DNA of 64,000 nucleotides from JANXQG01 sp963775975 (GTDB lineage Bacteria > Planctomycetota > Planctomycetia > Pirellulales > Thermoguttaceae): assembly GCA_963775975.1 (NCBI GenBank), contig CAVZKX010000002.1, forward strand, positions 434,001 through 498,000, given 5' to 3'. The translations under genes and the position numbers were made by a program. Every line of letters starts with the position of its first letter. Position 1 is the stretch's first letter. The notes beneath the pieces are model-generated. The model did not search any database, was not told the DNA's origin, and saw nothing but the letters and a program-made list of their open reading frames with translations. Positions 1 to 9,175 of the stretch are shown piece by piece.

Positions 1-366
1 GGCCAGAACACGCCGCAAAAGGTTACCGACGGCCTCTCCCACACGATCATGCTCTTTGAGGACAGCGGCCGGCCGACGAGCTATGATACGCATGGCGTCG
101 CGACGACTGGCACGGTCAGTGGCGCCATGTGGGCCGATCGCGACAACGAATTCGACTTCAACGATGCCCCCTGCGACGGGGTCGGGCAACTCATCAACTG
201 CACGAATAACAACGAAGTCTACAGCTTTCACAGGGGCGGCTGCAATTTTCTCTACGGCGACGCCGCCGTGCGGTTCCAGAATACGATGATGAATGTCGAC
301 ACGCTCGTAGCCCTTTTCACGCGTGCCGCCGGCGACAACGTCAACGGTCCCGACAGCCCGTTCTGA
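1..366 (+). CDS. DUF1559 domain protein, C-terminal part (5' end outside window)
   Basis: The frame is open from the first base and ends at TGA 364-366. The visible 121 residues start with GQNTPQKVTDGLSHTIMLFE, which is the typical 'x-x-TDGLSNTxM-E' segment of planctomycete DUF1559 proteins. The end carries the hallmark SFHRGGCNFLYGDAAVRF, a variant of the family's H-x9-DG motif. These proteins usually have a type IV pilin-like N-terminal helix and are thought to be exported, pseudopilin-like surface proteins; that part lies outside the window. The gene converges on the next one, with stop codons 3 nt apart. The family call is firm. The exact role of the family is not established. Confidence 0.85.
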   Translation, partial: GQNTPQKVTDGLSHTIMLFEDSGRPTSYDTHGVATTGTVSGAMWADRDNEFDFNDAPCDGVGQLINCTNNNEVYSFHRGGCNFLYGDAAVRFQNTMMNVDTLVALFTRAAGDNVNGPDSPF

Positions 367-369
367 CTT

Positions 370-3300
370 TCACTTCGTGCCTTGCGCCAGAAACGCCTCA
401 ATCTTCATTTGCACCGGTTGGACTTGCAGGACGATCACGTATTGCGATGCCGGATCCAACTCGATCACACCTGCCGCGGCGCCGACCTTCGGAGCGCCGT
501 CATTCCACGCGGCTTCTGGAACCGCCGCTTTGATTTGGTCGATTACTGCCGCCGGCGGCTGGCCGGCCAGGCGCTTTCCCACGGGATAGAATTCGACCTC
601 CTGCCGGGCTGCCAGGGCAGTTTTCGTGGTGATCTGCAACGAGTTGGCGTCTACCGTGCGCCATCCTAGGCCGAGCGGCTCAAGCAGCCGCGGCAGGACG
701 GTCCCGAGCGGCTGACCCTCGGAGCGGAACTTCGTCGGCGTGTTCTCGTTCATGCCGGCGGCGGCCAGCGCGGGCCGATCGATGAAGATTTCCGTGCCCG
801 GCTGTTTGAACAGGTCCAATACCTCGTGGAGCGGAGTGCCCGTGGGAGCGTTGATGGTCATCGCGCGGCCCAAGACGGCTTTGGCGCGGGTGATTCGCGA
901 GTCCAGGCTGAATATCTTGGGATCGAGATGGCTCTTGGGGGGAAGACCGCGGACGACGCGGAGTTTCTCGCAAAAAACGACGACTTGATAGTGGACGTGT
1001 CCCGTCTGCGTGATTCGCAGAATTTCGGGCTCGGCTTCAATCGTTCCGCTCCCTCCCGCTGTCTGCCACGACTGCGGCGCGACGAAGCGCTGGATAAGAC
1101 CGGCCAGTTCGGCCGCCGCCTGCGGGTTTCCGCGAGTCAGGTCGGAAACCGTGTAGCGGAGGGTTCGCGGCTCCTCACGATATGCCGACGTGCTCGTGAG
1201 CAGGACTTGGCCGTTTTCGACAACGCGCGCCAGGTTGCGGGTCGCCGCGATCTTGTCCAGGAGCGTCGCTACGTTGCCATCGGCCGCTTCGACGGTAATC
1301 GGATCGCGCAGCGATATGCCCAACTCTTCCAAGGCGTCGGGATCTAAAGTCACCGGCAGCGCGCCGACCGCGGCGACAAGCTGTACGGCATCGCCTAGCG
1401 GCATATTCTTCAGGGAAAGTTTCTGGATCGGCTCGTCGAGCTGCGCCTTCAATTTGCGATCCAACGGCGGCGCCGGCTTAGTTTTTGCAACGGGCGGGCG
1501 CGGCTTTGCCGGGATCGGCGGCGGCAGAGCTTCTAGCAAGCCCGGCGGCTGCGGATCGAGCGCGGCCATATTGACCTTGTCGCCGCTGCGAACCGATACC
1601 AGTTGTTCCAAGATCTCCGGCGCCACGTCCTTGGAAATAAACCGCGCGGAACCGTCGGCCATGCCGACCACCATTCCGCCGGCTTGGCCGCTGCCGAAGC
1701 CGTCGGGCCCGTTGACGTAAGGCTGCTGCGTCAGTGCCCGCACGGTCACTCCGCCGCCTTGAGCCCAAGGACCGCACCGCTCTTGAACGCCCAGGATGGC
1801 TATCGTGTTCGCGCCGCCGCGAACGAGGTCCTGCATCCGCGTCTGCCGCTCGTAGCCGAAGACGCCCGCGCGAGGATCGTCAGCCGACAGTCCAGCGGCG
1901 TCTTCGCCGACGCCTGCCGCGCCGACGTAGTGCGTCACCGGAAAATCGCCGGCGGCCACGGCCGGCCCGAGTGCCGGATTGACGACCTCCGCCAGCGGCC
2001 GCTGGGTAACTCGCTGATTTTCTGCGCTTTTCCAGTTGTTGGCAAAGTTCAGATTCCAATCGCTGTGGCCCAAATAGGGAAGCAATTCGGCGATCCAACT
2101 CAGCCGCGTCTCGGGGCCGAACATCCGCGCGCTGCCGGCCGCGCCCGCCGGAAACCGCGCGGGATTCTGCACCTTCGCGTAATCGTGAAGTGCCGTCAAC
2201 AAGCGGCGGTGGTTCGCTTCATCGACCGCGCGGGCGGCGGCCAGCCGGTCGGCGCTCCATGCCGGCTTGCAGTCCAGCATCGAGGCGGTCCAGCCCGGCA
2301 GGCCCTGGCCGTTCCAGCCCAGCCGCAGCCAGAGGATCGAGTCGGTCGTTTCGCAGCCGTAGGTGCGCAGCGACGCTTGCAGATCGTCCAGCGACTGTCG
2401 GTATTGATCGGCCGACTCCGCGCCGACTTTTTCCGGCGTCACGGTCTTCTTCAGTCCGGCGATATGCTGCGGAAGCGCGTGCAGTGCGGCCTCGATCAAC
2501 TTGACCATTTCCACGCGGAGCTTTTCGGCCATCGTCTCGCCGGAGCAGACCAGTCCCATCTCGCAACGATGCTCGCCAGCGGTCTGCACGGAAACTCCCA
2601 TTGCCAGCGGCGTTTCGCACAAGAGTCGCCAGCTCGACTTTCCGTCCGGCCAGACGTTCCAGCCAGTCGGCGGGCAGTTTCCACGAGGCGTTACGCGCGG
2701 TCGAGAGGTCGAGCAAGACGACCACTTCGCCCATCGGCGCGAATTTCGTCAGGAGCAATTCCATCTGAGCGCTGGAAAGCTGGGCGTCACCGCCGCGCGC
2801 CGCCAGCCGCCGCAATAGGTCCTCGTCGCCGGCGACGATTCGTTTGGCATCAATGGCAACCACCGCATTTCGCCAACCCGCGCCTCGTAGCCGATGCGCG
2901 ACAAGGCGCGCGGTCAGTTTTACCTCTTCGCCCTTAGGCGCGAACCTGGCCGGATCGAGGCCCTCCTCCAGCTCCAGGACGGCAATGCAGTTCCTAGACG
3001 GGTCGCCAAGATCGGTTGACGCCCAGGTCACGCGGCGGATCTGGTCGTGCCGCAAATTGAGTGCGAGGCGCAGCGATTGAACGTCGGCATACGGCTGCCG
3101 GCCTTGTGCCAGCGAGTCGACCAAATCGACTTGCGATTGCCGCGCCATGCGCGAGGGATGCAGGTCTAAAATGCAAATCGTGTCCTCTGGCAGCCAGCGT
3201 CTATTGATCTGATCGAGCGAAGCCTTCGACGTGGTGAGGTCGGTTGATGATTCCGTGGCCGGCTCGCCGGACTTCGTAACCGCCGGTTGCTGGCGATGGG

Positions 3301-3940
3301 CAGCGTACCTCCATATTCCGAGCACACCCGCCAGGCCCACAAGCCCCGATAGGACCAACACGGCGAAGCGGCCGATGAACGATTGGGTCAACGCCGAGAG
3401 GTAAGTCTGACCTGCCACAGCTTCGGGGACCGTGTACGGCGTGAAGCCCATCCGCACGGCGATGGCTTGCGGGCCTTCTGTGTTGGCCATCGCAAGCGGC
3501 GTGGAAGGCGGCGCGGCACCCGCTACCGACGGCTCGGTAGCCACAATCGTCGTGGTCATATCGGCGGCCGCCGCGCTTGAAACGGCCGTCGCCGCAGCCA
3601 CGGTTTGCACCGGCGGCGGCGTCACACCGGCCTTCGCCGTTGCGGACACCGGCGGTGCGCCCGATACGGTCCTGGTGGTTTTGTCAGACGTCGGGGATAC
3701 AACGACCGTTTGAGCCTTTGCCGGTGGAGCGGCGGGTTGAGCGGGCGTGGCGACTTCCTCGACCCACCCGTCGGGCGGGGAGATCATCACCATGCTGCCG
3801 CACTTGGGACATTCGAGGATTTGCCCTATCGCGCTGCGGCTTCGCACGGCAATGCGGGCGCGGCAAGTCGTGCAGGAGACGGAAAACAGTGCTTTTTCCA
3901 CGTTGCCTTGCCTCGTTCCGCGCGTCTGCGATCGTTCCAA
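370..3940 (-). CDS. Zinc-ribbon / TM / DUF1559-like / STN-like mosaic protein, one frame break
   Basis: Two frames join into one protein of about 1,190 residues. The upstream frame (3940 to about 2625) starts with a zinc ribbon (Cys23, Cys26, Cys44, Cys47), then a Pro/Ala/Thr-rich stretch and one membrane segment around residues 185-215. The downstream frame (2622-370) continues with a DUF1559-like segment (RLSWIAELLPYLG, then GGMVVGMADGSARFISK). It ends with two alpha/beta repeats resembling the STN/secretin N-terminal fold (IQKLSLKNMPLGDAVQLV; APTGTPLHEVLDLF). The frames meet near 2622-2626, where one extra base explains the shift; a sequencing error is likely. A GTG at 3901 would start closer to the ribbon. 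The protein is probably an inner-membrane protein with a large exported part. Function unknown. Confidence 0.7.
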
Positions 3941-4038
3941 AACGGGGAACTACGAATCCCCTCGCCGCCTCCGCAATTGTACGGCGCGGGGAGGGGTTTG
4001 TCATGCAGTTTCTACGCGGCAACTTCCAGATTGGAACT

Positions 4039-5991
4039 CTACTCCGGGTATTCCTTCCGCGGCGTGGCGATTTCCTGCATCAGATGTTCGGCAATGTGAC
4101 TGTGGCGATTGCTGTAGGTGAAATAGATGACCAGCCCGGCTGCCAGCCAAGCGAAGAGGCGAATCCATGTGGCCACGGAGAGGAAGAGCGTCAGCACGAT
4201 GTTGATCAGGATGCCTGCTGGCGCCACGAGCCAGATTGCTGGGCAGCGGAAAGGACGCTCGGCGGTCGGCCGCTGGATACGAAGGACCCAGACCGCCGCG
4301 CAGACCATGGCAAAGGCCATCAGCGTGCCCACGTTGACCATTTCCTCCAGGACGAGAATCGGCGTCAGCGCGGCTGTGAAGCAAATCACGATGCCGGTGA
4401 GGATCGTGGCCACGTGCGGCGTGCGGAACTTCGGATGAACCGTGCTGAATAGTTTGGGCAGCAGCCCGTCGCGCGACATGGCCATGAAGATCCGCGCCTG
4501 GCTCAGAAAGAGCACCAAGAGCACGCTCGTCATGCCCGCCAGGCCGCCGGCGGCGATCAGGCCGCGCGAGAATTTCAGCCACGCGGTATCCGGAGCGCCG
4601 GCTTGAGGGTCGAAGGCCGCTGCAATGGGAGCGTCGGTATTGATGTCGGGATACGGCACCATGCCGGTCACCACCGCGGAGACGGTGATGTACAGCAGCG
4701 TACAAACGCCCAGCGAGAGCAGGATGCCGATGGGCAGGTCGCGCTGCGGTCGCACGGCCTCTTCGGCTTGCGTAGAGATGGAGTCGAAGCCGATGAAGGC
4801 GAAGAACACGATTGCCGCGCCGAGCATGATGCCCGAGATGCCGTAGGGCATGAAGGGGCTCCGCGTGGCGTCGTCGATGGGCAGCAACCAACGGTTCATG
4901 CCCAGCGCGCCGAGCATCCCCCACGATTTTGCCCTGGCCTCCAACTCCTGCTCGGCGACCAAGGGAAGGACTTCTGCCACGACCTTTTTATCGGCTTCAT
5001 TCTGTGGAAGGCCGGCGCTAAGGGTGGCAAGTTCCGCGACGGCCTTGGCATTATCGCCGCCGGCCTTTTTGAGTTCTTCGATCTCGCTCTTCTTGCGCCC
5101 GACATGAAAAGCGGTGGAAACCTCTGCCTGCAGCGCGACTCGGCGACTCTTTAGGTCGGCCAGAGACTTGTCGAACTCGTTCAGTTGTTTCTCGAATTCA
5201 GCGGCTCGCTTCCCAGATTTTTCTTGTTCAGCGGCGGCAAGTTCCTTCGCGAGCTTCGCGCGCTCTTGATTCAGATTGGCAACATACTTATCTACTGCCG
5301 GCGGGACCACATCTTTCTCTAGGGGAAATGGCCGTTTCGCAACAGGGATGCTCGTCCAATTTGCCGGTTTCACAAACATGCAACCCGCGGCGATCACGAA
5401 CAGCACAACCCCCAGTTTGATCGCCACAAGAATCGCGTTGGTGCGCGCGCTCTCGCGAATGCCAACCACGAGAATGACGGTAACCGCGATCATGATAATC
5501 ACAGACGGCAGGTTGATCCAGCCGCCGCTGTACGGGTCCTGCGAAAGAAACGCCGGAACCTCCGGAATGCCCAGCACGGGCAGGAGTTTGTTGAAGTATT
5601 TCGTCCAAGCGGAGGCGACCGTGGCGCAGCCCATCGCGTATTCGAGGATCAGGTCCCAGCCGATGATCCAGGCGAAGATTTCGCCCAAGGTGGCGTAGGC
5701 ATAGGTGTACGCGCTGCCGGCGACGGGAGCCATGGCGGCGAACTCGGCGTAGCACAAGGCGGCCATCGCGCAGCCGAATCCGGCAATGGCATAGGAAAGG
5801 ATGACGGCCGGGCCGGCGTCCAAGGCGGCGGCGCGGCCGGTCATGACGAAGATGCCCGCACCGATGATGCAGCCGATGCCCATCGCCGTCAGCGACCAAG
5901 GCCCCAAGGCGCGGTGCAGGCGCTGGCCGCCATCTCCATCGCCTTGCAATGATTCCAGGCGCTTTCGGGCGAAGATATTGTTCGTGCTCAT
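4039..5991 (-). CDS. APC-family amino acid permease with coiled-coil insertion
   Basis: The 650-residue product is a cationic-amino-acid-transporter-type APC permease. The first helix carries MGIGCIIGAGIFVMTG, and a later helix carries the conserved FFAFIGFDSISTQAEEA. About 12 hydrophobic helices are visible. Family members are normally 450-500 residues long. The excess is a stretch at about residues 225-375, rich in Glu, Lys and Ala and probably coiled-coil, that splits the loop between helices 5 and 6. In the APC/LeuT fold that loop is extracytoplasmic. The reading frame is unbroken across the insert. Substrate cannot be told from sequence. The neighbour cstA (75 nt upstream, same strand) is also an uptake protein, so a shared nutrient-uptake unit is plausible. 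Confidence 0.85.
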   Translation of the reverse strand: MSTNNIFARKRLESLQGDGDGGQRLHRALGPWSLTAMGIGCIIGAGIFVMTGRAAALDAGPAVILSYAIAGFGCAMAALCYAEFAAMAPVAGSAYTYAYATLGEIFAWIIGWDLILEYAMGCATVASAWTKYFNKLLPVLGIPEVPAFLSQDPYSGGWINLPSVIIMIAVTVILVVGIRESARTNAILVAIKLGVVLFVIAAGCMFVKPANWTSIPVAKRPFPLEKDVVPPAVDKYVANLNQERAKLAKELAAAEQEKSGKRAAEFEKQLNEFDKSLADLKSRRVALQAEVSTAFHVGRKKSEIEELKKAGGDNAKAVAELATLSAGLPQNEADKKVVAEVLPLVAEQELEARAKSWGMLGALGMNRWLLPIDDATRSPFMPYGISGIMLGAAIVFFAFIGFDSISTQAEEAVRPQRDLPIGILLSLGVCTLLYITVSAVVTGMVPYPDINTDAPIAAAFDPQAGAPDTAWLKFSRGLIAAGGLAGMTSVLLVLFLSQARIFMAMSRDGLLPKLFSTVHPKFRTPHVATILTGIVICFTAALTPILVLEEMVNVGTLMAFAMVCAAVWVLRIQRPTAERPFRCPAIWLVAPAGILINIVLTLFLSVATWIRLFAWLAAGLVIYFTYSNRHSHIAEHLMQEIATPRKEYPE

Positions 5992-6065
5992 AGCGGCCTC
6001 GATGATCAGGATTGCGGAGAAGTGGCAATTCTAGCAGGAAAAGTTGCAATCGGTCAACTTGCCCT

Positions 6066-7940
6066 TCAACTCGACAATTCCGTCGCTACCTTCGCGTCCA
6101 CTCCGGCCGGTGCCCGCAACACCTGATACCACCGCCGCACCGAGTCCAGAACGACCAGGGCCGAAAGCACTAGCATGATGGCCGCCAGGATCGAGACCAG
6201 CTTCAAATAGAATGCGTCGGCCGAGCCGGGCGGCATTGCAGCAAGCTCTTTCCACCAGCTCTGGATGCTTTCGATGCCGGCGGTGAACACCGTGGCCACG
6301 GCGAACGTTAGCGGAATGCCGGTGCAAAAGGCATAGCGCCGCCGCGGAGCGTGTTCCAAGAGATACGTCGTGCCAACGGACAGGGCGATCGTCGCCAGCA
6401 GTTGATTCGCGATGCCCATCATCCGCCACAGCGTGGCAATGTTGCCCGAATAAAGAAGATAGCCCCACAAGCCGCATACGCCCAAGCTCAACGTCACGTT
6501 CAGCACCAGGTTAACGCTCCGTTTTCCCGCCAACCGCTCAGGCAGGAACTGCTGGACCGTCTCTTGAAAGATAAACCGCGCCACGCGCGTGCCGGTTTCC
6601 AACAGTGTGAGTATGAAGAGCGCCTCGAACATGATGACGAAGTGATACCAGTAGCCCATCAAGCGGCCCATGCCGGGCAGCGCGGAGAAGACCTTGGCCA
6701 TGCCGACGGCCAGCGTCACCGCCCCGCCCGTCTTTCCCGCCAGGTTGTGCTCGCCAGTGCTTTCCTGAAGCGACTCGAATTCCTTGGTCCGCATGTCAAG
6801 CCCGGACGTGCTTTGGACCTCTGCCGCGACGGCCGCGTATTTATCCTGCGCGATGTTGATTTTGAAGTAATCGCCTGGCTCCAGGGCACAGGCCGCAATC
6901 AAGGCCGTGACGGAAACAAAACCCTCCAGCAGCATCGCCCCATAGGCCACCGGAAGAATATCGCTTTCCTTGTTGATCATTTTGGGCGTTGTACCGGAAC
7001 TGATCAGGGCATGAAAGCCGGACAGCGCCCCGCACATGACCACGATGCAGACGAACGGCCAGACGGTGCCCGGCACGACTGGGCCGCCGCCATAAATGAA
7101 CGGCGTGACGGGCGGCATCTTCAGCGGCGGAGCGGTAAAGAGGATGCCAACCGCCAGCAGTACAATCACGCCGATCTTCATGTAGGAGCTCAGATAATCA
7201 CGCGGGCAGAGCAAGACCCACACCGGCAGGATCGAGGCAATCGCCGCGTAGACCGGCAGGATGACCGCCAGTTGGGATTGCGTGAACATCAAGTAACCGC
7301 GGGCGGCTGATTCATCGACCGGCTTGCCTAGGAATACGCCTAGCAGTACGAGACTCACGCCGATGAGCGAGGCCTCGCCCACGCGGCCCGGCCGAATCTT
7401 GTTCATCCAGAGGCCGGTGATCAACGCGGCGGGGATCGTGACGACGATCGTGAACATGCCCCAGGAGCTTTCGCTTAACGCGATCACCACGACTTTGGCC
7501 ACGCCCGCCAACGTAACGACGATGATGAAAAGCGTCGCCAGCGTTGTCGTCGCGCCGGAAATCGGGCCGAGCAGCCGCCGTGCGATCTTGGGCAGCGAGA
7601 GCCCATCGCCGCGCACCGAGGCCAACAGGATCACGAAGTCATGCACCCCGCCTGCCAGGCACGAGCCGATGACAATCCAGGAAAAGCCGGGCAGGAATCC
7701 CCACTGCGCCGCGAGCACCGGTCCCACCAGCGGTCCCGGCCCGGCGATGGCCGCAAAGTGGACACCGAAGAGCACCAGCCGCCGCGTCGGCTGATAATCG
7801 ATGTCGTCGCGCAGCCGGTGCGCGGGCGTGAGCCTTTTGTCATTGAGCACCGCGACCCGCGCCGCCAGAAAGGCCCCGTAAAGCCGATAGGCGACGGCAA
7901 ATGCCGCTAGAGCGGTGATGACCAGCCAAAGGGAGTTCAT
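6066..7940 (-). CDS. cstA: Carbon starvation protein CstA family transporter
   Basis: The 624-residue polytopic membrane protein matches CstA/BtsT. Recognisable segments are HFAAIAGPGPLVGPVLAA, WIVIGSCLAGGVHDF, a run of about 16 hydrophobic helices, and SGFHALISSGTTPKMI. In characterised bacteria these proteins import peptides or pyruvate. The length is slightly below the E. coli protein (701), as is usual for this branch. It is followed on the same strand by the APC permease, so co-transcription is likely. The start ATG at 7938-7940 gives the typical short N-terminal helix (MNSLWLVITALAAFAVAYRL). Confidence 0.92.
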   Translation of the reverse strand: MNSLWLVITALAAFAVAYRLYGAFLAARVAVLNDKRLTPAHRLRDDIDYQPTRRLVLFGVHFAAIAGPGPLVGPVLAAQWGFLPGFSWIVIGSCLAGGVHDFVILLASVRGDGLSLPKIARRLLGPISGATTTLATLFIIVVTLAGVAKVVVIALSESSWGMFTIVVTIPAALITGLWMNKIRPGRVGEASLIGVSLVLLGVFLGKPVDESAARGYLMFTQSQLAVILPVYAAIASILPVWVLLCPRDYLSSYMKIGVIVLLAVGILFTAPPLKMPPVTPFIYGGGPVVPGTVWPFVCIVVMCGALSGFHALISSGTTPKMINKESDILPVAYGAMLLEGFVSVTALIAACALEPGDYFKINIAQDKYAAVAAEVQSTSGLDMRTKEFESLQESTGEHNLAGKTGGAVTLAVGMAKVFSALPGMGRLMGYWYHFVIMFEALFILTLLETGTRVARFIFQETVQQFLPERLAGKRSVNLVLNVTLSLGVCGLWGYLLYSGNIATLWRMMGIANQLLATIALSVGTTYLLEHAPRRRYAFCTGIPLTFAVATVFTAGIESIQSWWKELAAMPPGSADAFYLKLVSILAAIMLVLSALVVLDSVRRWYQVLRAPAGVDAKVATELSS

Positions 7941-7966
7941 GGGGAAAGGCCCTCGATCCTTTATGT

Positions 7967-8575
7967 TTAGAAACGGACCTTCAGAACCTGCTCAATGGCA
8001 CGCGCAAAATCGGGATGGCCCAACGTTTTTTCAATAAAGCGGGGTTCAAGGCTGTCTCCGAAATGAAACTTTCGCTTTGGGTTCTTGGGATGCACGCGCC
8101 GTGCAAAGTAAATCTGGTGCAAGAAATCCTGGAACAGCCGTTGGGTGTCGCGTGCAAGAGACGCCCAATGTCTTGTCTTTTTGAATGCCACGAGAATACT
8201 CTCGCTTACTTCGTCACGATTCCGCCAATGCAAAAGCGATTTCCGACCAGGAGCTTTAATCTGCCCTCTAATGCCGCCGGATTCTCGATCTCATACGCCC
8301 AGTGGCTTGCCCTCTATAATCTTAAGCATGAGGTAGTCAACCCGCCGGTCATATTTTCCGGTGAGCTTCTCGTCAAAAATGGACGACTTCCGGAGGCGCT
8401 CGCCCTTTCCGGAGGCCGTTCCCCACGCAAAGATAGTGGTTCCAAATTGAACGAAGTAGATCCAGCCTGGACTGGCGCTTTCCTGGACAAATCGAATCCA
8501 ATCCTGCCATTCCATTATCTCGGAAGAGCGTCTAGAACCGGACTCGAGGAATTGTCGCGCTACGTCAGGAGTCAT
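7967..8575 (-). pseudogene. Broken hypothetical gene in two or three frames
   Basis: Three open stretches on the minus strand follow one another in different frames. They are 8575-8291 (MTPDVARQFLESGSRR to KIIEGKPLGV), about 8300-8210 (AYEIENPAALEGRLKLLVGN) and 8233-7967 (ending AIEQVLKVRF). Joined, they give one plausible soluble protein of about 200 residues. I do not recognise a family. Two indels in 600 nt could be assembly errors, but the neighbour is truncated too, so real decay is as likely. A plus-strand ORF over the same region (8015-8650) has the composition of a shadow frame and was not accepted. Confidence 0.4.
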
Positions 8576-8720
8576 GGGAACATTGTATCAGATCAACGTC
8601 GGCCGTTTCGCGTGGCTCTCCCCGGCGCAACACGGCAAGACCGCCGATGATGCAGAACCGCCAACCTTGCGATTCGCACAGGGCCTGAAGCTCCGCGGCA
8701 GCACGAAAGACCTCATTCAC
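8565..8720 (-). pseudogene. AbiEii-like nucleotidyltransferase, N-terminal fragment only
   Basis: The 51-residue ORF starts at GTG 8718-8720 and overlaps the stop of the 86-residue gene upstream. It reads EVFRAAAELQALCESQGW, then FCIIGGLAVLRRGEPRET and ADVDL. This is the beginning of the nucleotidyltransferase (AbiEii/MNT-like) proteins common in this phylum, whose conserved G-G-x-A and D-x-D residues lie here. A full-length member has about 180-220 residues. This copy stops right after the active-site aspartates, so it is almost certainly inactive. It sits in the usual position after its partner gene, which suggests a module that lost its second half. Confidence 0.6.
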
Positions 8721-8973
8721 GGCCCACAGCCTTCTTGAACCACCGCTGCTGCTCGACCAATTCTGATGTCGGCCGCGGCGCACGCGGTGGAACGCGGTAA
8801 TCGGCGGGGCCACACAGAAGCGCGATCGCCACCTGCGCGTCAAGGCAGCGGAGTTCTTGCCGCCGCAGGCGTTCCATTACCGGCCCCGCTTCGCGCCATG
8901 CCTGCACCCAGCGGCGGCCCATGGCCACCTCTGCCGGCGTCCAGTTCTGAAGACCCGAAGTCTCATCAATCAT
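8713..8973 (-). CDS. Conserved small protein preceding nucleotidyltransferase fragment
   Basis: The 86-residue soluble protein contains WTPAEVAMGRRWVQAWREAG and LLCGPADYRVPPRAPRPTS. From memory, the same arrangement (W-T-P-A-E-V ... A-L-L-C-G-P-A-D-Y) occurs in small planctomycete proteins encoded directly before an AbiEii-like nucleotidyltransferase. Here the two genes overlap by 8 nt, indicating translational coupling. The pair resembles a toxin-antitoxin or two-gene nucleotidyltransferase module. No DNA-binding motif is evident. The downstream partner is truncated, so this gene may be an orphan. Confidence 0.6.
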   Translation of the reverse strand: MIDETSGLQNWTPAEVAMGRRWVQAWREAGPVMERLRRQELRCLDAQVAIALLCGPADYRVPPRAPRPTSELVEQQRWFKKAVGRE

Positions 8974-9175
8974 GCAATTATTCTATGCGTTGGCGCTCAG
9001 GGACGCAAGCCACCGTACCTGCCCGACTTGCATCCGCCGCCGCCGCCGGGGACAATCAAGCGTTCACATTCCACAAGACTTGCCGGAACTCATGTCGCCC
9101 TGCCGAGCAATGTTTGGCGAATCAATTACTGTCGCAGTGAAGCCTTTCGCTCCGCGAAAGGCGAAATTTGTTTCC

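Noticed and set aside
2622..2626. Programmed ribosomal frameshifting at the break in the zinc-ribbon gene
   Set aside because: No slippery heptamer or downstream structure is seen, and similar breaks occur in purD and other genes where recoding is not expected. Base-call error is simpler.
8015..8650. Plus-strand ORF of 211 codons
   Set aside because: No recognisable domain or good start. The opposite strand carries more protein-like, though broken, segments and continues the direction of its neighbours.
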